From positions 5,575,642-5,639,641 of the forward strand of contig NC_061082.1 of the NCBI RefSeq assembly GCF_021917145.1: a stretch of DNA of 64,000 nt. Reading direction: 5' to 3'. The notes beneath the pieces are model-generated. The model was not told where the DNA came from and did not search any database. It saw only the letters and a list, made by a program, of their open reading frames with translations. This document shows positions 16,940 through 35,165 of the stretch, piece after piece. Position 1 is the stretch's first letter; every line of letters begins with the position of its first letter. This DNA is from Hypomesus transpacificus (lineage: Eukaryota; Chordata; Actinopteri; Osmeriformes; Osmeridae). The position numbers and the translations under genes were made by a program.

Positions 16940-19900
16940 ATGGCTGCGCTTAGGGCATCTTACCACAGGATTCTGGATAAAATCGAACATATCCTGCCTG
17001 CGAAATTGAGACCCCTTTACAACCACCCAGCAGGTAATATAAATATAAATGTATGTTACTGTAGTCATAGTAGACTATCACAGCCTGACATCCATACTCT
17101 TTGACAGGTGACCGCTAATAAAACTAGCTGAGAAGGGCCCGGCTAGCTCATGATGTTAGTACCCATTTGTCCGATAGCATAGACTCTTATATATTATACA
17201 TTTGGTGATGTTCAAACCAATATCGTTGTTGTTCGGCTGTGTGGCAGCCGATAAAAGTGTTTTAGAATCCATTTGAAACGAGTTGAGTGATTTGCGTTGT
17301 TATTGAACGCATTCTTTTGCAGAAGATTGTTTGAATACTGCGCGTGATTCCTGAAGACAACTTGGCGCTTCTGTATTTTGACTCAAGTAATGACTGGATA
17401 CCAACAGTTCTATCCATCGCTACGAAACGGTGCTTTTTTGAAGCTCGTCAACAAAATGTTACTTTAAGATATTTTGGAAATATGGGATGTTTGAACGGGG
17501 AACAGTAATCCTTTAATGGCTTAACAAAACATGTTAGCCGAGCTGACTTTTGATCAGATATCCTGCCACTTGATCAAAGGTTAGATCAGTTTTCCTTCCT
17601 TATCATCGATATATTTGGTAATGTTGGTGATAAGTAAAGTAAATATTTAATAACTACAGGTTTGTTGGATGGGACTTCTGTCAAATGTAGAGAGCCTTGT
17701 ACTGTCCTTGTGTCTGAATTGTTATGGGTCAGCCAAACATGCCAACAGGCAAAACCTGTCCAACAGCATCCTTAGTTTCCAGTGCACTTTGAAGTCACCC
17801 TGTAATTGCCTTTTCATTGGCCTTGGCATTTACAAACTTGTGAGTTGCATGCTGAACATTTCCATACTATTCTGCATTTGTATCATGATGCTCATCGCTG
17901 AAAATGTTGTTTTCCTCTACTGATTTTTTTCTACTGAATCAGTGTTATCTTCAGAGTGGAACACTTGTCACCAAGGACAACCGTACAACTTAGTCATGAG
18001 GCTGAGGGGAGGTGCCCTGAGCTAACTCTCATTGGTAGAGACAGCATTCGACTTTCTCCTCCTCCTTATTCACCTCTCCTTTTTCATTCGGAGGCAGCAG
18101 GAGTGTGGAGGGATCTGGTTGTCTCAAACCAAACCCTGTTATGGGAGGCAACTTGCTTGGAAGAATAGAGGATAAGTGAGAGAGAACCTGGGAGACAGTC
18201 TGTTACCTTCACTTGTACATGGAATTGTAGTTTCTTTAAGTGTGCTCCTCACTAGTAAACATATGTTTCACTTATGAAAGTTTGTATACTGCAGATCTTA
18301 ATGATCATGTATAGGAATATTCTCGCATGAGACAAGTCAAGTATTGGATATCCAAAGGGCATTGTATTAACGTGAAGATAAGATTGTATTTTTATGGCCT
18401 GTTTTTAATTTTTTACGGAAGAGACACATCAGAGCATCACAACAGAAGTCTAGAACAGCTACCCAACAGTCTTCCTGGAGAGCTGGTGCAGGTTTTCATT
18501 CTTCATTCTCATAATGAGCTGGTGAACCAGCTGAATCATGTTTGTCCCAGCCCAGAGTGTCATCCTACTGGAGGGTAGATCTCCAGGAGCAGGATTGGGC
18601 GACCCTGGGGTAGAACATAACCATGCCTCCATAATCTGAATATTTTCCATCCCACCAGGTCCAAAGACTGTGTTCTTCTGGGCTCCTATGTTCAAATGGG
18701 TAAGGGTCTTTCAACTTGAGCGTCATGCCTGCATTTTAAGTATGTCCTGTTATTTACATGCCTTGAGGAACCCGTTTAAAACCATGTGGGCCTCTTTCTG
18801 CCCAGAGTCTGGTGGGAGCTGGACTGGCTGACATGAATCGCCCAGCAGATAAGCTCAGCGTCTCCCAGTCTGCTGTACTGACTGCTACAGGTAAAGACCA
18901 TCCAAGAAGATAGGCTAGGCTTACTTACGCTGGCCAAACCATGCCATATTCAGTCAAATGTATGAATCTGACTAAAACCATTAAATATTAACAATATAGT
19001 AAAAAAAATAAACAGACTCATTGATGGTTGTGTATTCAGCCCCTCCAGAAGATTTGAATCATTTGTGTCCTTTCGTCCTTTTATGTTATCATCTTACCTG
19101 TCTGTATGTACGTCTACCTTTCTATCAGGTCTGGTCTGGTCCAGATATTCTTTGGTCATCATCCCAAAGAACTGGAACCTCTTTGCGGTCAACTTCTTCG
19201 TTGGTGCTTCAGGAATGTCTCAGCTGTTCAGGATCTGGCAGTGAGTGAGGCCTCCTGCTTAGAACGCTGCTACTGAGCAATAAGCAGCCAGTGGAGCCGT
19301 CAATCATCTACCCTTATCAGTCCAATAGGGACTCTGCAGTGTTGGGGACATGGAGATAGCACACAGTAGCTGTTTCTGACATGTGTTCTTCATGCATCCT
19401 TATACGCATGAAATGGTGAATGGGTTATTGTTTAACTTTATGGTTTTGAAATGATATAGTATCAGTATGTTTTGACTCAAGGTTATATGCACTGCAAACC
19501 ACATTAAGTTCTATCAACATCAAATTAAAGGTATTGTAGAATAGACGATACACTAGAACAGGGGTGTCAAACATACGGCCCGCGGGCCGGAACCGGCCCC
19601 CAAGGAGGTTCGATCAGGCCCGCAGGATCATTTGAAAGTGGAAAAAATGCATAAAAGACATGGAATTAATATTTTTAATTCGCTGCAATTCATGGATTAT
19701 CCGCTAAGGGGCGCACTCTTTCCATCAGAGTAGAAGACAAGCCGCATCACTGAGACAGACTGAAAACAGCAGACGGTATCAATGCGCCATCTGCTGCTTG
19801 TTACGACGTTGTTAATACCTTGGTCTCTACTAGGGATGGGCGAACGATGCCTTGTGAAGCTTTGGTGGTTTCTTCCGGATTGTGCCGGCCCAAAGAGCCG

Positions 19901-20593
19901 AACTATCGGCGCTTTGAAAATGAACAGCGTCATCTAGCAGCCGTTTAAACTGGCTGAATGAGGCGTAGTGGTTGTCTCCGACGGTAGACTACCCTACGTT
20001 ATTCAATATTTAATTAAGGCTACATGTGTTCATTTTGATCTGATATTAGTGCTCACACATTAAAATGTTGTGATACATCCGTAGGCCTTTAGAATTATGT
20101 CATTTTCTCACAGTAAAAATTAAAGAATATCGTACGAGATTCACTGGACTGGGGCGCGAACTTGGGATCCCAGATTCGCATTAACAATATGTAGTCGTAC
20201 AACGCTTTAACCAACTACACCACCGAAGAGATCATTACTTGTTAAAGCGGTTGGACGGACTTTATACGATATGGTCTTTATATCAATTAAACTAGATAAC
20301 ACAGAAGAAAGACATGATATTTTGGTTATTTATAGCAGAGTATGGTATAATTTTAATGGTCCGGCCCACTTGACATCTCCCTAGGCCGTATGTGGCCCAC
20401 GATGCGAAATGAGTTTGACACCCCTGCACTAGAACATGAAATGAGTGATTAGGTCAGTGTGATGAACCCTTGATGCAGATAATCATTGTTTTTGTAAATA
20501 CACCAGATTTCTAATTGTTATTCCAATTCTCCCATCCTGTCCAGGTACAAGCAGAGTCTGAAGGCAGAGGCTCCAGAGGCGACGCAGTCCTGA
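16940..20593 (+). CDS. mpc2: Mitochondrial pyruvate carrier 2
   Basis: A complete five-exon gene: 16940-17033, 18659-18699, 18806-18890, 19129-19240 and 20545-20593, totalling 381 nt and 126 residues (human MPC2 has 127). MPC2 forms the inner-membrane heterodimer with MPC1 that imports pyruvate into the matrix. Landmarks are MAALRASYHRILDKIEHILP, LRPLYNHPAG, then KTVFFWAPMFKWSLVGAGLA (helix 1), AVLTATGLVWSRYSLVIIP (helix 2) and NWNLFAVNFFVGASGMSQLF (helix 3), ending in a short polar tail (KAEAPEATQS). All introns are GT-AG and the phases close. The ATG has an A three bases upstream and opens exon 1. An 868-bp hAT-like element sits in intron 4. Transcription diverges from dcaf6 and converges with rpl24. 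Confidence 0.97.
18420..18615. repeat. Fragment of a dispersed repeat in mpc2 intron 1
   Basis: The stretch around CTGGAGGGTAGATCTCCAGG and AGCAGGATTGGGCGACCCTG resembles a common teleost interspersed repeat that I recognise only by its text. I could not define its ends or target duplication. Confidence 0.4.
19559..20426. mobile_element. hAT-like non-autonomous DNA transposon with 8-bp TSD
   Basis: Starts CAGGGGTGTCAAAC and ends with the exact inverse GTTTGACACCCCTG. It is flanked on both sides by the 8-bp direct repeat CACTAGAA (19551-19558 and 20427-20434). TIRs starting CAG with an 8-bp target duplication are the signature of the hAT superfamily. A second inverted stretch follows inside the ends (ATACGGCC against GGCCGTAT). 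There is no transposase frame. It lies in mpc2 intron 4. A tRNA-like stretch lies inside it on the minus strand. Confidence 0.92.
20144..20226 (-). pseudogene. tRNA-like remnant inside the hAT element
   Basis: On the minus strand, TGGTGTAGTTGG fits the pol III box A pattern TRGYNNARNNGG. About 45 bases downstream, AAGTTCGCGCC resembles box B with one mismatch at a normally fixed A. Arm pairing is poor, so this is a degenerate tRNA or SINE head rather than a working gene. Confidence 0.4.
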
Positions 20594-20895
20594 GTGTCCG
20601 GCCTCGTCAGGCTGTAACCATACCGACCGAAAGGGAACCTCCATACGGGCAGTCTTGCCCCCTTTCAGACACTTTCCATCCCATAATGTTTCCATCTCCA
20701 GCCCGTTAAAATCCATGTCCAAAAACCCTGCTACCCACTGTACTATAGACCACTCCATCGGTCCTGTTGGAGGTAATGCAATTTCATCTCCTCAGGGTCA
20801 CTACCACGGTGGCATTTTTAACCCTAACCATTACACACTTGAGAATAGTTGTCACCTATGCACAATATGTATATTTTAATATGACCCCAATGCGG

Positions 20896-20901
20896 AATAA
20901 A
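20896..20901 (+). promoter_or_regulatory. mpc2: Poly(A) signal of mpc2
   Basis: AATAAA about 300 bp after the mpc2 stop codon, a reasonable 3' UTR length. Confidence 0.75.
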
Positions 20902-22063
20902 ATGTATGATTGTATGTTCTTAATGAAGTTGTAACATATACATATGATATCATGACTTTCAGGAAGTGTTTGTTTTTCAAAAGGTACGTCACACTGGCAT
21001 CCTATGAATTCAAGTTTCTTGGATCTGTGTTGAATGTGGGTCAAATCACGTCTCCAAATGGTTTCTCTGGAGGGCATCATATTTTCATCATAATCGTCTC
21101 CATACAGTTATTTATTTAATAGGATTGGTAGCTAATGTTAGATCTCAAGGATGATTAAATCATACTTGCTTACCATTTTGACTGCTCCCTCATTTAACTA
21201 ATGCATTCGCACATTTCACAAACTGGCTTTCTCAAGAAAATTAACAATCATTCATCTGTATCTTACATTTTGCCCGAACTCAAGCCAACTGTCCTCAGTG
21301 TGACCACTGTATACTGCTTCCACCCAACTGTTAACAGAGAGCCACCAGGTAATGTAGACACAGTTGCCCAAGTCCACCAATGTTAGTTGCAGATTAGTTA
21401 TGAGGAAATGGGGAATGTGTAGATGTCCTTCCATGTTAAGCAATAGCATTGCCATCCTGGATCAATCAAGCAATAAGTAAATACCAGTGGTTTGTATATT
21501 GACCTGCTGCATCATTGGACAGGCTCATATGGAATGGTTAGATCTTGATATATCAAGTTTGTTATGGAAATGTCAGCTAAAACATTAAAACAAACAACTT
21601 ATCAGAGCTGGTTTCAAGTTCATTGTTTTTTTTTTTTTACTGGTGGAGGCAAGTGCCACTGTCCCAGTACACCCACAGCAGTGGGCCTTATCTCCCTCCT
21701 CTGTTTTAGCTAGGTAATCAGGACCATACTTTATCAAAGTTCATTTGTCAAATATGCCAAACCTCAGCAAACTATATCAAGGACAATATGACTAATTTGC
21801 AGCGATACAATCCAGATCATTTACTTCAGATCATTGAGTCATTATCTCACCAGCACATCCCTAAACCAGTCAACTGTTTCCAACACAAATCCCTTTCTAA
21901 TGAATCAAGCATCACTACTGGACATTAGAGAGACTACACATCAATTCTCAAATATAGAGCACCCCATGCCCCACTTCACATGCTGACTGGGGGGCTCAAA
22001 GTCCCAGTTACGAGTAACCAAGGTGACGGTAAAAAACAAACAAACGTGAATACCAAGATAATC
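20902..22063. other. Convergent intergenic interval mpc2-rpl24
   Basis: AT-rich, with no exon, tandem array or recognisable element that I can support. It separates the two convergent 3' ends. Confidence 0.7.
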
Positions 22064-22069
22064 TTTATT
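22064..22069 (-). promoter_or_regulatory. rpl24: Poly(A) signal of rpl24
   Basis: TTTATT on the plus strand reads AATAAA on the minus strand, 27 bases past the rpl24 stop. Very short 3' UTRs are typical of ribosomal protein genes. Confidence 0.85.
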
Positions 22070-22095
22070 GACAACCAAACACTACATCCAGGTTT

Positions 22096-25211
<3,116 letters not shown>

Positions 25212-25855
25212 GGCGGCAGTGGGGGGACGCAAATCGGAAAGAACGGAGAACGGAAACGGATATGGGGTTATAGGTTAGCTACGCTTGTTTGTCGAAAAAC
25301 TATTTATAATTGCAAAACATTATAAGAAAGACAATGTAGAAAGAAAGAAAATGTATAACTTTTAGTAAAAATTATTCTTGTCTATATATTTTTTTTCATA
25401 CAAATAGGTCGGTTACGAGCGGGAAATATGGCGATGACAGAAAGATTTCCAAAAAGCGCTGGACAACAAATTGAAGAATATGAAGGTATTTTGAAGTTTT
25501 ACAAACCACAATATCGTAATAGTTATTACAGTATTTCGTTTTCGGAATGTGATGATAAAACGTGCAACAATTAGAATAATTGTTAGAATAAAGCAGTTCG
25601 ACCCGGATCTGCTTGTGTGTGGCGCGCTCCTGTAAATTGGTAGTTTTTTTGTAGTCTTTTTGCAGCCCAGCACAATGGCCTATTCTCAGGAGCGGGTCTC
25701 ACGGAACTACAGTTCCCGTTGTGAAACGATCAACTCTGTTGTGTTGTGGCTCTGTGTCTGACAGTTGGTTGGTGCGATACATGGAGCAACGGAGGTTACA
25801 AGCCATAGACTTGTTCAGCTGATGTTCTGTTTTAGCTAATCTTGTGTCTGGAAAG
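25212..25855. promoter_or_regulatory. Shared promoter interval of rpl24 and cep97
   Basis: The rpl24 and cep97 start codons diverge over 644 bp. The rpl24 side has pyrimidine-rich minus-strand sequence just upstream of its ATG, compatible with a 5' TOP promoter. An alternative cep97 first exon may lie inside (25428-25485). Shared promoter activity is inferred from position. Confidence 0.6.
25428..25485 (+). CDS. cep97: Possible alternative first coding exon of cep97
   Basis: ATG at 25428 opens MAMTERFPKSAGQQIEEYE and runs to GAAG then a GTATTT donor after 25485, leaving phase 1. That is the same phase as the exon at 25856-25892, so either could splice to the exon at 26489 in frame. Human CEP97 also starts MA. 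Which exon is used, or whether both are, cannot be decided from sequence. Confidence 0.45.
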
Positions 25856-28800
25856 ATGGGGATATCAGATTTGTCCATGGACACAGTTACCGGTAAGCGA
25901 TTGACATAAAGCGGCGTTGGTTCTTTCTTTAAGATAGCTTCTTTATTCGATATTAGCTAATTTGTATGGAATGTTCTGCACAACATTTTCTAGTCACAGT
26001 GATCCCTCTGTGTAGGATATCTGGTCAGCTTGCTACAGTTATGCGGCGGGTGTGCAGGGATGTAACTCTGCATCCACATTCGTAACCATTTGTGGTCACC
26101 TTACAGCATCTACCAAATTCCCATACTGGTTTTCCCCTAAACCATCGTCTTAAATATGTAACAGATTTCTGCAGCCATTTTCTCACGTGAAGTTATATCT
26201 ATTTCACCACTTAATTGTATGGATTATTATCTTTAGACTGTGTTTGACAGGCAGCTATGCAGCCCAACCCTGTGGAACCATAGTCCTTAAGCAAAACCCG
26301 TGGCCATCTGGGTCATTGTTTATAGCATATATTAAACCGTTGGCCAACTTTGAGTTCTGTTGACACAGTAGATTTATTAGCTTGTGTGCCTAAGCTGTAT
26401 TAGTTTCTATGTACTTGAGTGTTCATGGTGATGGACAACAGGCCTGCACAGTAGATTGAGACATTTCCAACATGTTATGATCTTCCAGGCCCTGTGGTGG
26501 ACCTCTCAGCCCAGGCCCTGCAGAAATTAGAGGCCACTTTCTGCTGCTCCGAAGACACACACACACTCATCCTGGACCGCAATCACATCATGAAGCTGGA
26601 CTACCTGGAGAGGAGTCCGAGCATCCAGCAGGTGCGACACTACACCAGACTAGACTCTCTCTCACTGAAAGGTGACCAGCTTAAGTGTAGAACACTTAAG
26701 GTGGTGCACCACCATAGTTGCTTTATCGCCTCCCTCTGAATGTATTATCACATCACTCCAATGCGTTGCTGTGTCTATAAACACTCCAATCTCTCTCTGA
26801 ATGTCTCTTCCCCCCCCCCCCCCCCCCCCCCGCCCGCATGGTGCAGCTATCAGTCGCCAGTAACCGCTTGGTGCGGATGATGGGCGTGTCCAGACTGACG
26901 GATCTGAGGGTTCTCAACCTGCCCAACAACAGCATCGGCTACATCGAGGGCCTCCGGGACCTGCCCCACCTGGAGTGGCTCAACCTGGCCGGCAACAACA
27001 TCAAGGTGGGCGTGGACCCTGCAGTTCTCAAAGTCATTTCCTTCCCGTCTGTACAAACACGTTCTAGATGCTGTGTGTTTGTGTGTTTGTGCGTGTGTGC
27101 TCCGCTCAGGTCGTTGAGCAGCTCGACAGCTGTGTAGCTCTTCAGCACCTGGACCTGTCAGACAATAACATCTCAAACATCGGTGGTCTGACCAAGCTGA
27201 TGGCCCTAAAGGTGAGACCCACCTCCAGAGTCCGTGCTTGGGAGAGATCCAGAGATGATCCAGGCGGAGGGTTGGGAAGCATCTCTGTATAGGTTTGGTG
27301 GTCCAGGCCTGGTGATAGGCTAGCCTGCTGTCATCTGTCTAATTTCTGGAAGTTTAAGAACTAGTGCTCGATGGCAGTCCTTGACTCAGCTTTGATTCAC
27401 AGGCTTGCTTTTATTTTACAGACACTCCTGCTTCACGGGAACAGCATCACAACATTACGCACAGTCCCCGGCCATTTGCCCGCCCGCCTCGCCATCCTAT
27501 CGCTGGCTGAGAACGAGATAAGGGACCTCAACGAGGTAATACACTCGAAACAATACACCTTCTGTTTACAAATGACCATCTCCTCTCTGTGTGTCCTGTC
27601 CAACTTATTTTATCCCCTCTGTCTCGCTCATCCCTCTCGGGCCGTGTGCCTCTGGCAGGTCTCCTACCTGACCGCTCTCCACGACCTAGAGCAGCTGTCC
27701 ATCATGAGCAACCCTTGCGTCATGGCAACGCCTTCGTTGCCAGGATTCGACTACCGGCCGTATGTCATGAGCTGGTGCCTCAGCCTGAAGATTCTGGACG
27801 GTTTCGTGGTGTCACAGAAAGAAGGGTGAGTCCAGTTCCAGAATACCTACTGAGAAAGAGCAGCCTTCCCTATGTTTGTAGGTGTGGCAACCAAGCTCTC
27901 ATTTACCCCGCCTGGAAGACGTGGGTTACTATCGGTGTCACCGGACAGGAAGCTAGGATCCCGCATCCGAAAAGAGTATTAAGTGAAAGTCTAGAGTCCG
28001 TTTAGGTATGGAGTTACACTTCTCTCCTTACTGGTTAGCTTGTGTCTTCTTCTTCTTCCTGTCGGATATCAGTTTAAAGGCAGAATGGCTGTACAGCCAG
28101 GGTAAAGGACGCACGTATCGCCCAGGGCAACATGTACAGCTGGTGCAGTATCTGGCCACCGTTTGCCCTTTGACCTCCTCGCCAGCCCTGGAGACAGCGG
28201 AAGACGCCAAACTGGAGAAGATCCTCAGCAAGCAGAAGTGAGTTAAATAACCCCACTCCCTACTTCCTGGAAGTTTCTCTTCCGTTGTCATAGTTGCCTG
28301 GCATTGCCTTTCTTTCCTTTCCCACTCACACGTTGTGTTCTTCTTCATTTATTGGACAACTGACGTGTGCGTCAGTTTTGAAGGTGTTTCTTGCTGGTCT
28401 GGCCATCCCATATGTGCATCCTTCGTGTCTCCCCTAGGCTTCATCAGAAGCAGCTGCAGCAGCAGACCCAAGGAGGCTTCCCCTACCCTGCACGCCCCAC
28501 CCAGCTAGATGTGGAGACACACAGCCCCCTCTCAGCAGGCCCACCAGGGGGAGCAAGAGAGGCAGATGCACCCAGTGCGCCTCCACCTGCACCTCCAGAC
28601 AGACAGACAGGTGGGAGATCAAAGTGGAAACAAACCGTTTATCCGGATGCTTTTCTCCTAAGCACAGTATTCTGGTGTGTTCTGTGGAGACTGAGAAAGT
28701 ATTTTGAACACATCTTTGTCTGCCTGCATGTCTGCTTTCCCTGTCCGTCTGCCTGTCTACATCTTCCTGTGCGTCCGACTCTCTCTCTACCCCCAGAGCC

Positions 28801-30415
28801 GTCCGTACAGGTGAACACCTGGCTGGGTGGCGACTGCTCCAACATGGCTGCCCCAGTGGTCCGCAGCCCCCGGGCTGTCGAGGAGCGTCTGTACCTGGAG
28901 GACGTGCAGACGGACGAGTACAAGCTTAACGGCAGCCTGCTCACCTCTGAGTCCACCTTCCTGCCCTTCAGCACAGAGCTTGACCCCAACGCCGTCCGCT
29001 CTGACAGCGAGGACGAGACCGAGACGTTTGAGCCCGACTCCCTCGCGCCAGAACACCCACCTCGACCGAGAAGGACCCCTACTAAAAAGATCCAGCAGAC
29101 GGAGGTGGAACTTGGACAGGAGCGAGAGAAGGAGAGGGAAAATGAGAGGGAGAGGAAAGAAGAAAGAGGGCTTGAAGTGGCTATTGACAGTCACCTGCAC
29201 AATACATCCAATTCAACCATCGGTCAACCCATAGCAGCAGACAGCCAATTACAATCGCCTCTGAATCAAGCAACAAGCTCAGACTGCCTCGCAGTGGAAG
29301 TGAGGACGGGGCCTAAACAGGAAGAAGTGTCGACGCGTCCCTCTGATAGGTTGACCCAGTGTGTGGAGGACAGGGCGGCATTGAGGATTCAGGCATGGTG
29401 GAGGGGGCTGTACACTCGTCACTGCCTCCCGCTGGTCAAAGAGGTGCGCCACGAGATCCGTCTCCACAGGATGCAAGAACACATCGTCTTCCTGTCAGGA
29501 GAGCTTGAGAGGTACGAGACAGTCAGTTAGCTCAGTGGTTAGAGCACCTGACTACAAATCAAGAGGTCGCTGTTTGAAATGTCCCCCTGTTCTGTATGAT
29601 GCTTTGGATAAATGTGTTTGACAAATAAATACATTGTTATTTGTTATTCATGTAGATTTTTTTCACAGATAAGTCAAGCTAAACAATGTATAAATATGTA
29701 TTTCGTGACACAGGGTGCAGAAGCAGTACGAAGAAGAGAGACTACAGAGACTGATCCAAGAGGAAGCGGTCAAGTTCTTGTGGAAACAGGTTCTTTGGCA
29801 TCTGTAACTAATCAGAGTATTCAGCACAACACACACAATGCATGTTCTGATTCACATCTCCCCCCTCTCTCTCTGCAGTTCCAGTCCATGCAGCAGTGGC
29901 AGCGCTCGGTCGAGGCGCAGCTAACCAGCGTGACACATGCTGTGCCGTCAGCCCCGGCACCTGGTTCCTCCTCCGCCCCTGCCCTCCAGCTCCTCCTGCC
30001 TGTGGCCTCCAGTACTGCAGGACCAGCCTGCCCGGCCACAGACCTCTCCTTCCCAGATTCCGGCTTCCAGTCCACAAGCGAAAACCGGGCGGCACTAGAA
30101 GACAGCCTCCTCAGCAGTGGAACAGGGGATTCCTTGGAGACGGTGCGAGCGCTGGCAGTGGGCGGGTTGAAACCCGGGCGTGGCGCGGTAGGGGAGGACA
30201 GCCCAGACTGCAGTCTGCTGGAGCAGTACCTCTCCTCGGTCCAGCAGAGAGAACAGGAAGCAGAGGACGGGGCTGCCAGCGACAGAACAGAGACCCCACA
30301 GCCCCCCTCCTCACCCCTCTCCTTGACTGGAACGCCTCAAGCACAGTCACTCCCTCAGAGTGGATTGGAGAGGGAAGATAAAGACTGTCATCAGGAAGGC
30401 ACAAGCCCTGTATGA
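25856..30415 (+). CDS. cep97: Centrosomal protein 97
   Basis: An eleven-exon gene: 25856-25892, 26489-26631, 26847-27005, 27110-27211, 27422-27535, 27659-27825, 28073-28237, 28438-28610, 28797-29511, 29714-29789 and 29879-30415, totalling 2,388 nt and 795 residues (human CEP97 has 865). CEP97 works with CP110 at the distal centriole to cap it and restrain cilium formation. Leucine-rich repeats fill residues about 25-210, for example [59 protein letters not shown] and [14 protein letters not shown]. The LRR cap follows ([19 protein letters not shown]), then [19 protein letters not shown], an acidic low-complexity middle, an IQ-type helix near residue 549 ([14 protein letters not shown]) and the predicted coiled coil [14 protein letters not shown]. 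The conserved [12 protein letters not shown] is near the end. All phases close. The intron at 28611-28796 is stop-free and in frame. Confidence 0.96.
29517..29632 (+). repeat. tRNA-derived SINE fragment in cep97 intron 9
   Basis: GTTAGCTCAGTGGTTAGAGC fits a pol III box A, and GCTGTTTGAAATGTCC is a decayed box B. The text then changes to GATGCTTTGGATAAATGTG, a diverged form of the SINE tail seen elsewhere in the window. Confidence 0.7.
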
Positions 30416-30886
30416 ATTTCACCCTCCTTGAAGCAGTCTCTGAGATAATAGGATTTGATTGGGACTTCTCTACACACAACGGTGCCCCATTCAGTCATTT
30501 TAGATAATTTATTTATCCAAGCAAGGAGAAAGACTGTCGCTACAGCTATCCTGTTTCCCCTAATGGACTCTGAGTGAACAGGGGCACATTGTAGCCTGAC
30601 AGCCAAGCTGTGCTGCAGCATCTGTGAATATACAGTTTATCCCCCATTTGAGAATATAATGCCTTAGTATTGTTGAAAATGAGTGATTGTAAATATGTGT
30701 CAAAGTGAGGTCCTTGTCAGGATAAGAGTTCAGAAGCTCCAAAGGACGTTTCCAGATGTGAACAATGTGTGTGTCGAATGTGTAGATTATCTTTAGGTAA
30801 AACTTTAGGTAAAATAGGAGACGTTTTAATGGTATTTAATCAGTTTGTTGATATTACGTGATACAATCTCAAATGTACGTTTGTAA

Positions 30887-30892
30887 AATAAA
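30887..30892 (+). promoter_or_regulatory. cep97: Poly(A) signal of cep97
   Basis: AATAAA about 470 bp after the cep97 stop, followed by TTTT/CTTC-rich sequence. Confidence 0.75.
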
Positions 30893-32178
30893 GCATTTTC
30901 CTTCACGAGTTTGTTTTTCTATTATCGCTTCATATCTGTCAAATATCATTAACAGTTAAAAGAAAAGCCTTATCAAATGACCGCATGACAGCAAGTAGAA
31001 GTGTTTTCGATTTGTAAACTTGGATACAACTGCTGGGTGGAGGTTTATTGTCACTTCTAAAAAAACGTTTTATAACGGTCCTCCCATAGATATCCATGTA
31101 TCTATGGGTCCTCCACCATAATTTCACTTTAGTGAAGACAAACCGAACACCCCCAATGACGTTTACGTTACGACGATTCTACACGGATCCAATGTAAACT
31201 GTGCAAGGACTTTACCAGCATTTTACATAAATATCAAGCTGAAAAAAGGATCTGGTGGTTGTGCAAATGACCGGTACCATCGTTTACAGTTCTACACCAC
31301 CGTTGTAAAATGCAGTATTTGTCTATGCCGGGCAAAAACAAAGAAGTGTGGTGCTGGGCACTCGACGCAGGGACATCTGCAGTCATTGCAATGCATCTGT
31401 TCGCTCACGTAAGTTCAGGTTTAGATTAGAATGTTAGCTAAATAGCGACTGATATTCATCGTTTTGCAATGTTAGCTGGCCAAGCATAATGTATACATGT
31501 CCACGGATGGACATAACAATGGAAATAAGACAGTCGTAATTGTCAGTTAGCAAGAAAGACAAGCTAGCGGGTCTTTTCCCCGTACATACTACGCTAGACT
31601 GTTTACAGTCACAACAGATCTGTCTGCGTACGGTATGGTTGAAAAGTTCTCTAGTGTACACATCTACCTCTGAGACAGCACGGAACATACCGTATAGGTC
31701 GTGAGATATTTAATTTGAGTGAGTTATCTTTTGCTTCTGATGTTAGTATATAATTACACTAGCTTATACTTTTAGCCTACATAATGTAATGCTTGCGTCA
31801 TCTGTTGATTGTAAAGGAAGACAGCATTTTGGGGAGGTGTTATAAAAAATGATTTTCCGTTTCATGTTTGTTACACTGAGGAAGTGTAATTTAATGCTAG
31901 TTCCTCTGTGATAGTGAATCATTGTGGTGGTGGTTGTTAAATATTCATCATTCTAGACCACCCTCCTATTCACGTGATGTGAAGTACCCAGCAGTGTATT
32001 GCTCCAAGCAAGTGTATTACTAATCGCTTAGCAGTAAAAGCTTCATTTCAGTTCTGAAGTAAACTGCCTCTTTAGTTGAAAGATCTATCAATCGCAGTTG
32101 AACAAAAGCCTAACTGTGAGTTCATGAAACAGGATGTTCTAACTTGCTAATCTATTTCTGTTTAAGAGGGACCAGTGA
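30893..32178. other. Intergenic interval cep97-nxpe3 with possible nxpe3 5' UTR exon
   Basis: No coding exon is visible. A possible non-coding first exon of nxpe3 could end at 31408, where CGCTCAC meets GTAAGT, downstream of a GC-richer patch (31310-31400). This is inference only. The coding start in the next exon is preceded by a weak pyrimidine tract. Confidence 0.45.
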
Positions 32179-34705
<2,527 letters not shown>

Positions 34706-35045
34706 CAGACACCGTCATGGAGGAAGTGAAAGGTGGATCACGAGAGCGGTGCAAAGTCCGTCCCTTGTCCGAGTGTGCAAACGGGGAGAAAGAGAGATGG
34801 AGGGATGGTGAATGAATGATAAGTGATGCAAGGAGTGTGATCTACTGTTTACAAGCTTAGTAACGTCCTAACACCAAAGCTTAGTGGCACTGTACGTCTG
34901 TGAGCATGTTGCTACAGCTTTGACCCTAATCAAAACCTGCCTGAGATGTACCGTGTGGTAGACTGAGAATTAATCGTAAAAAAAAACGGTTAAAATGTTT
35001 TTCCAAACCCTCTCATTTAAGTAAGAAGAATGAAGGTGCAATATA

Positions 35046-35051
35046 AATAAA
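35046..35051 (+). promoter_or_regulatory. nxpe3: Poly(A) signal of nxpe3
   Basis: AATAAA about 340 bp after the nxpe3 stop codon. Confidence 0.75.
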
Positions 35052-35165
35052 GGAATGGGACACAAAACAACGAGAAGCTTTACTCATCATGTTACCAGAT
35101 AACCCTAAAACTGCTTGTACTGTACTAGACTATCATGCTAATTCCAATTCTGCATTGCCCTAGAC

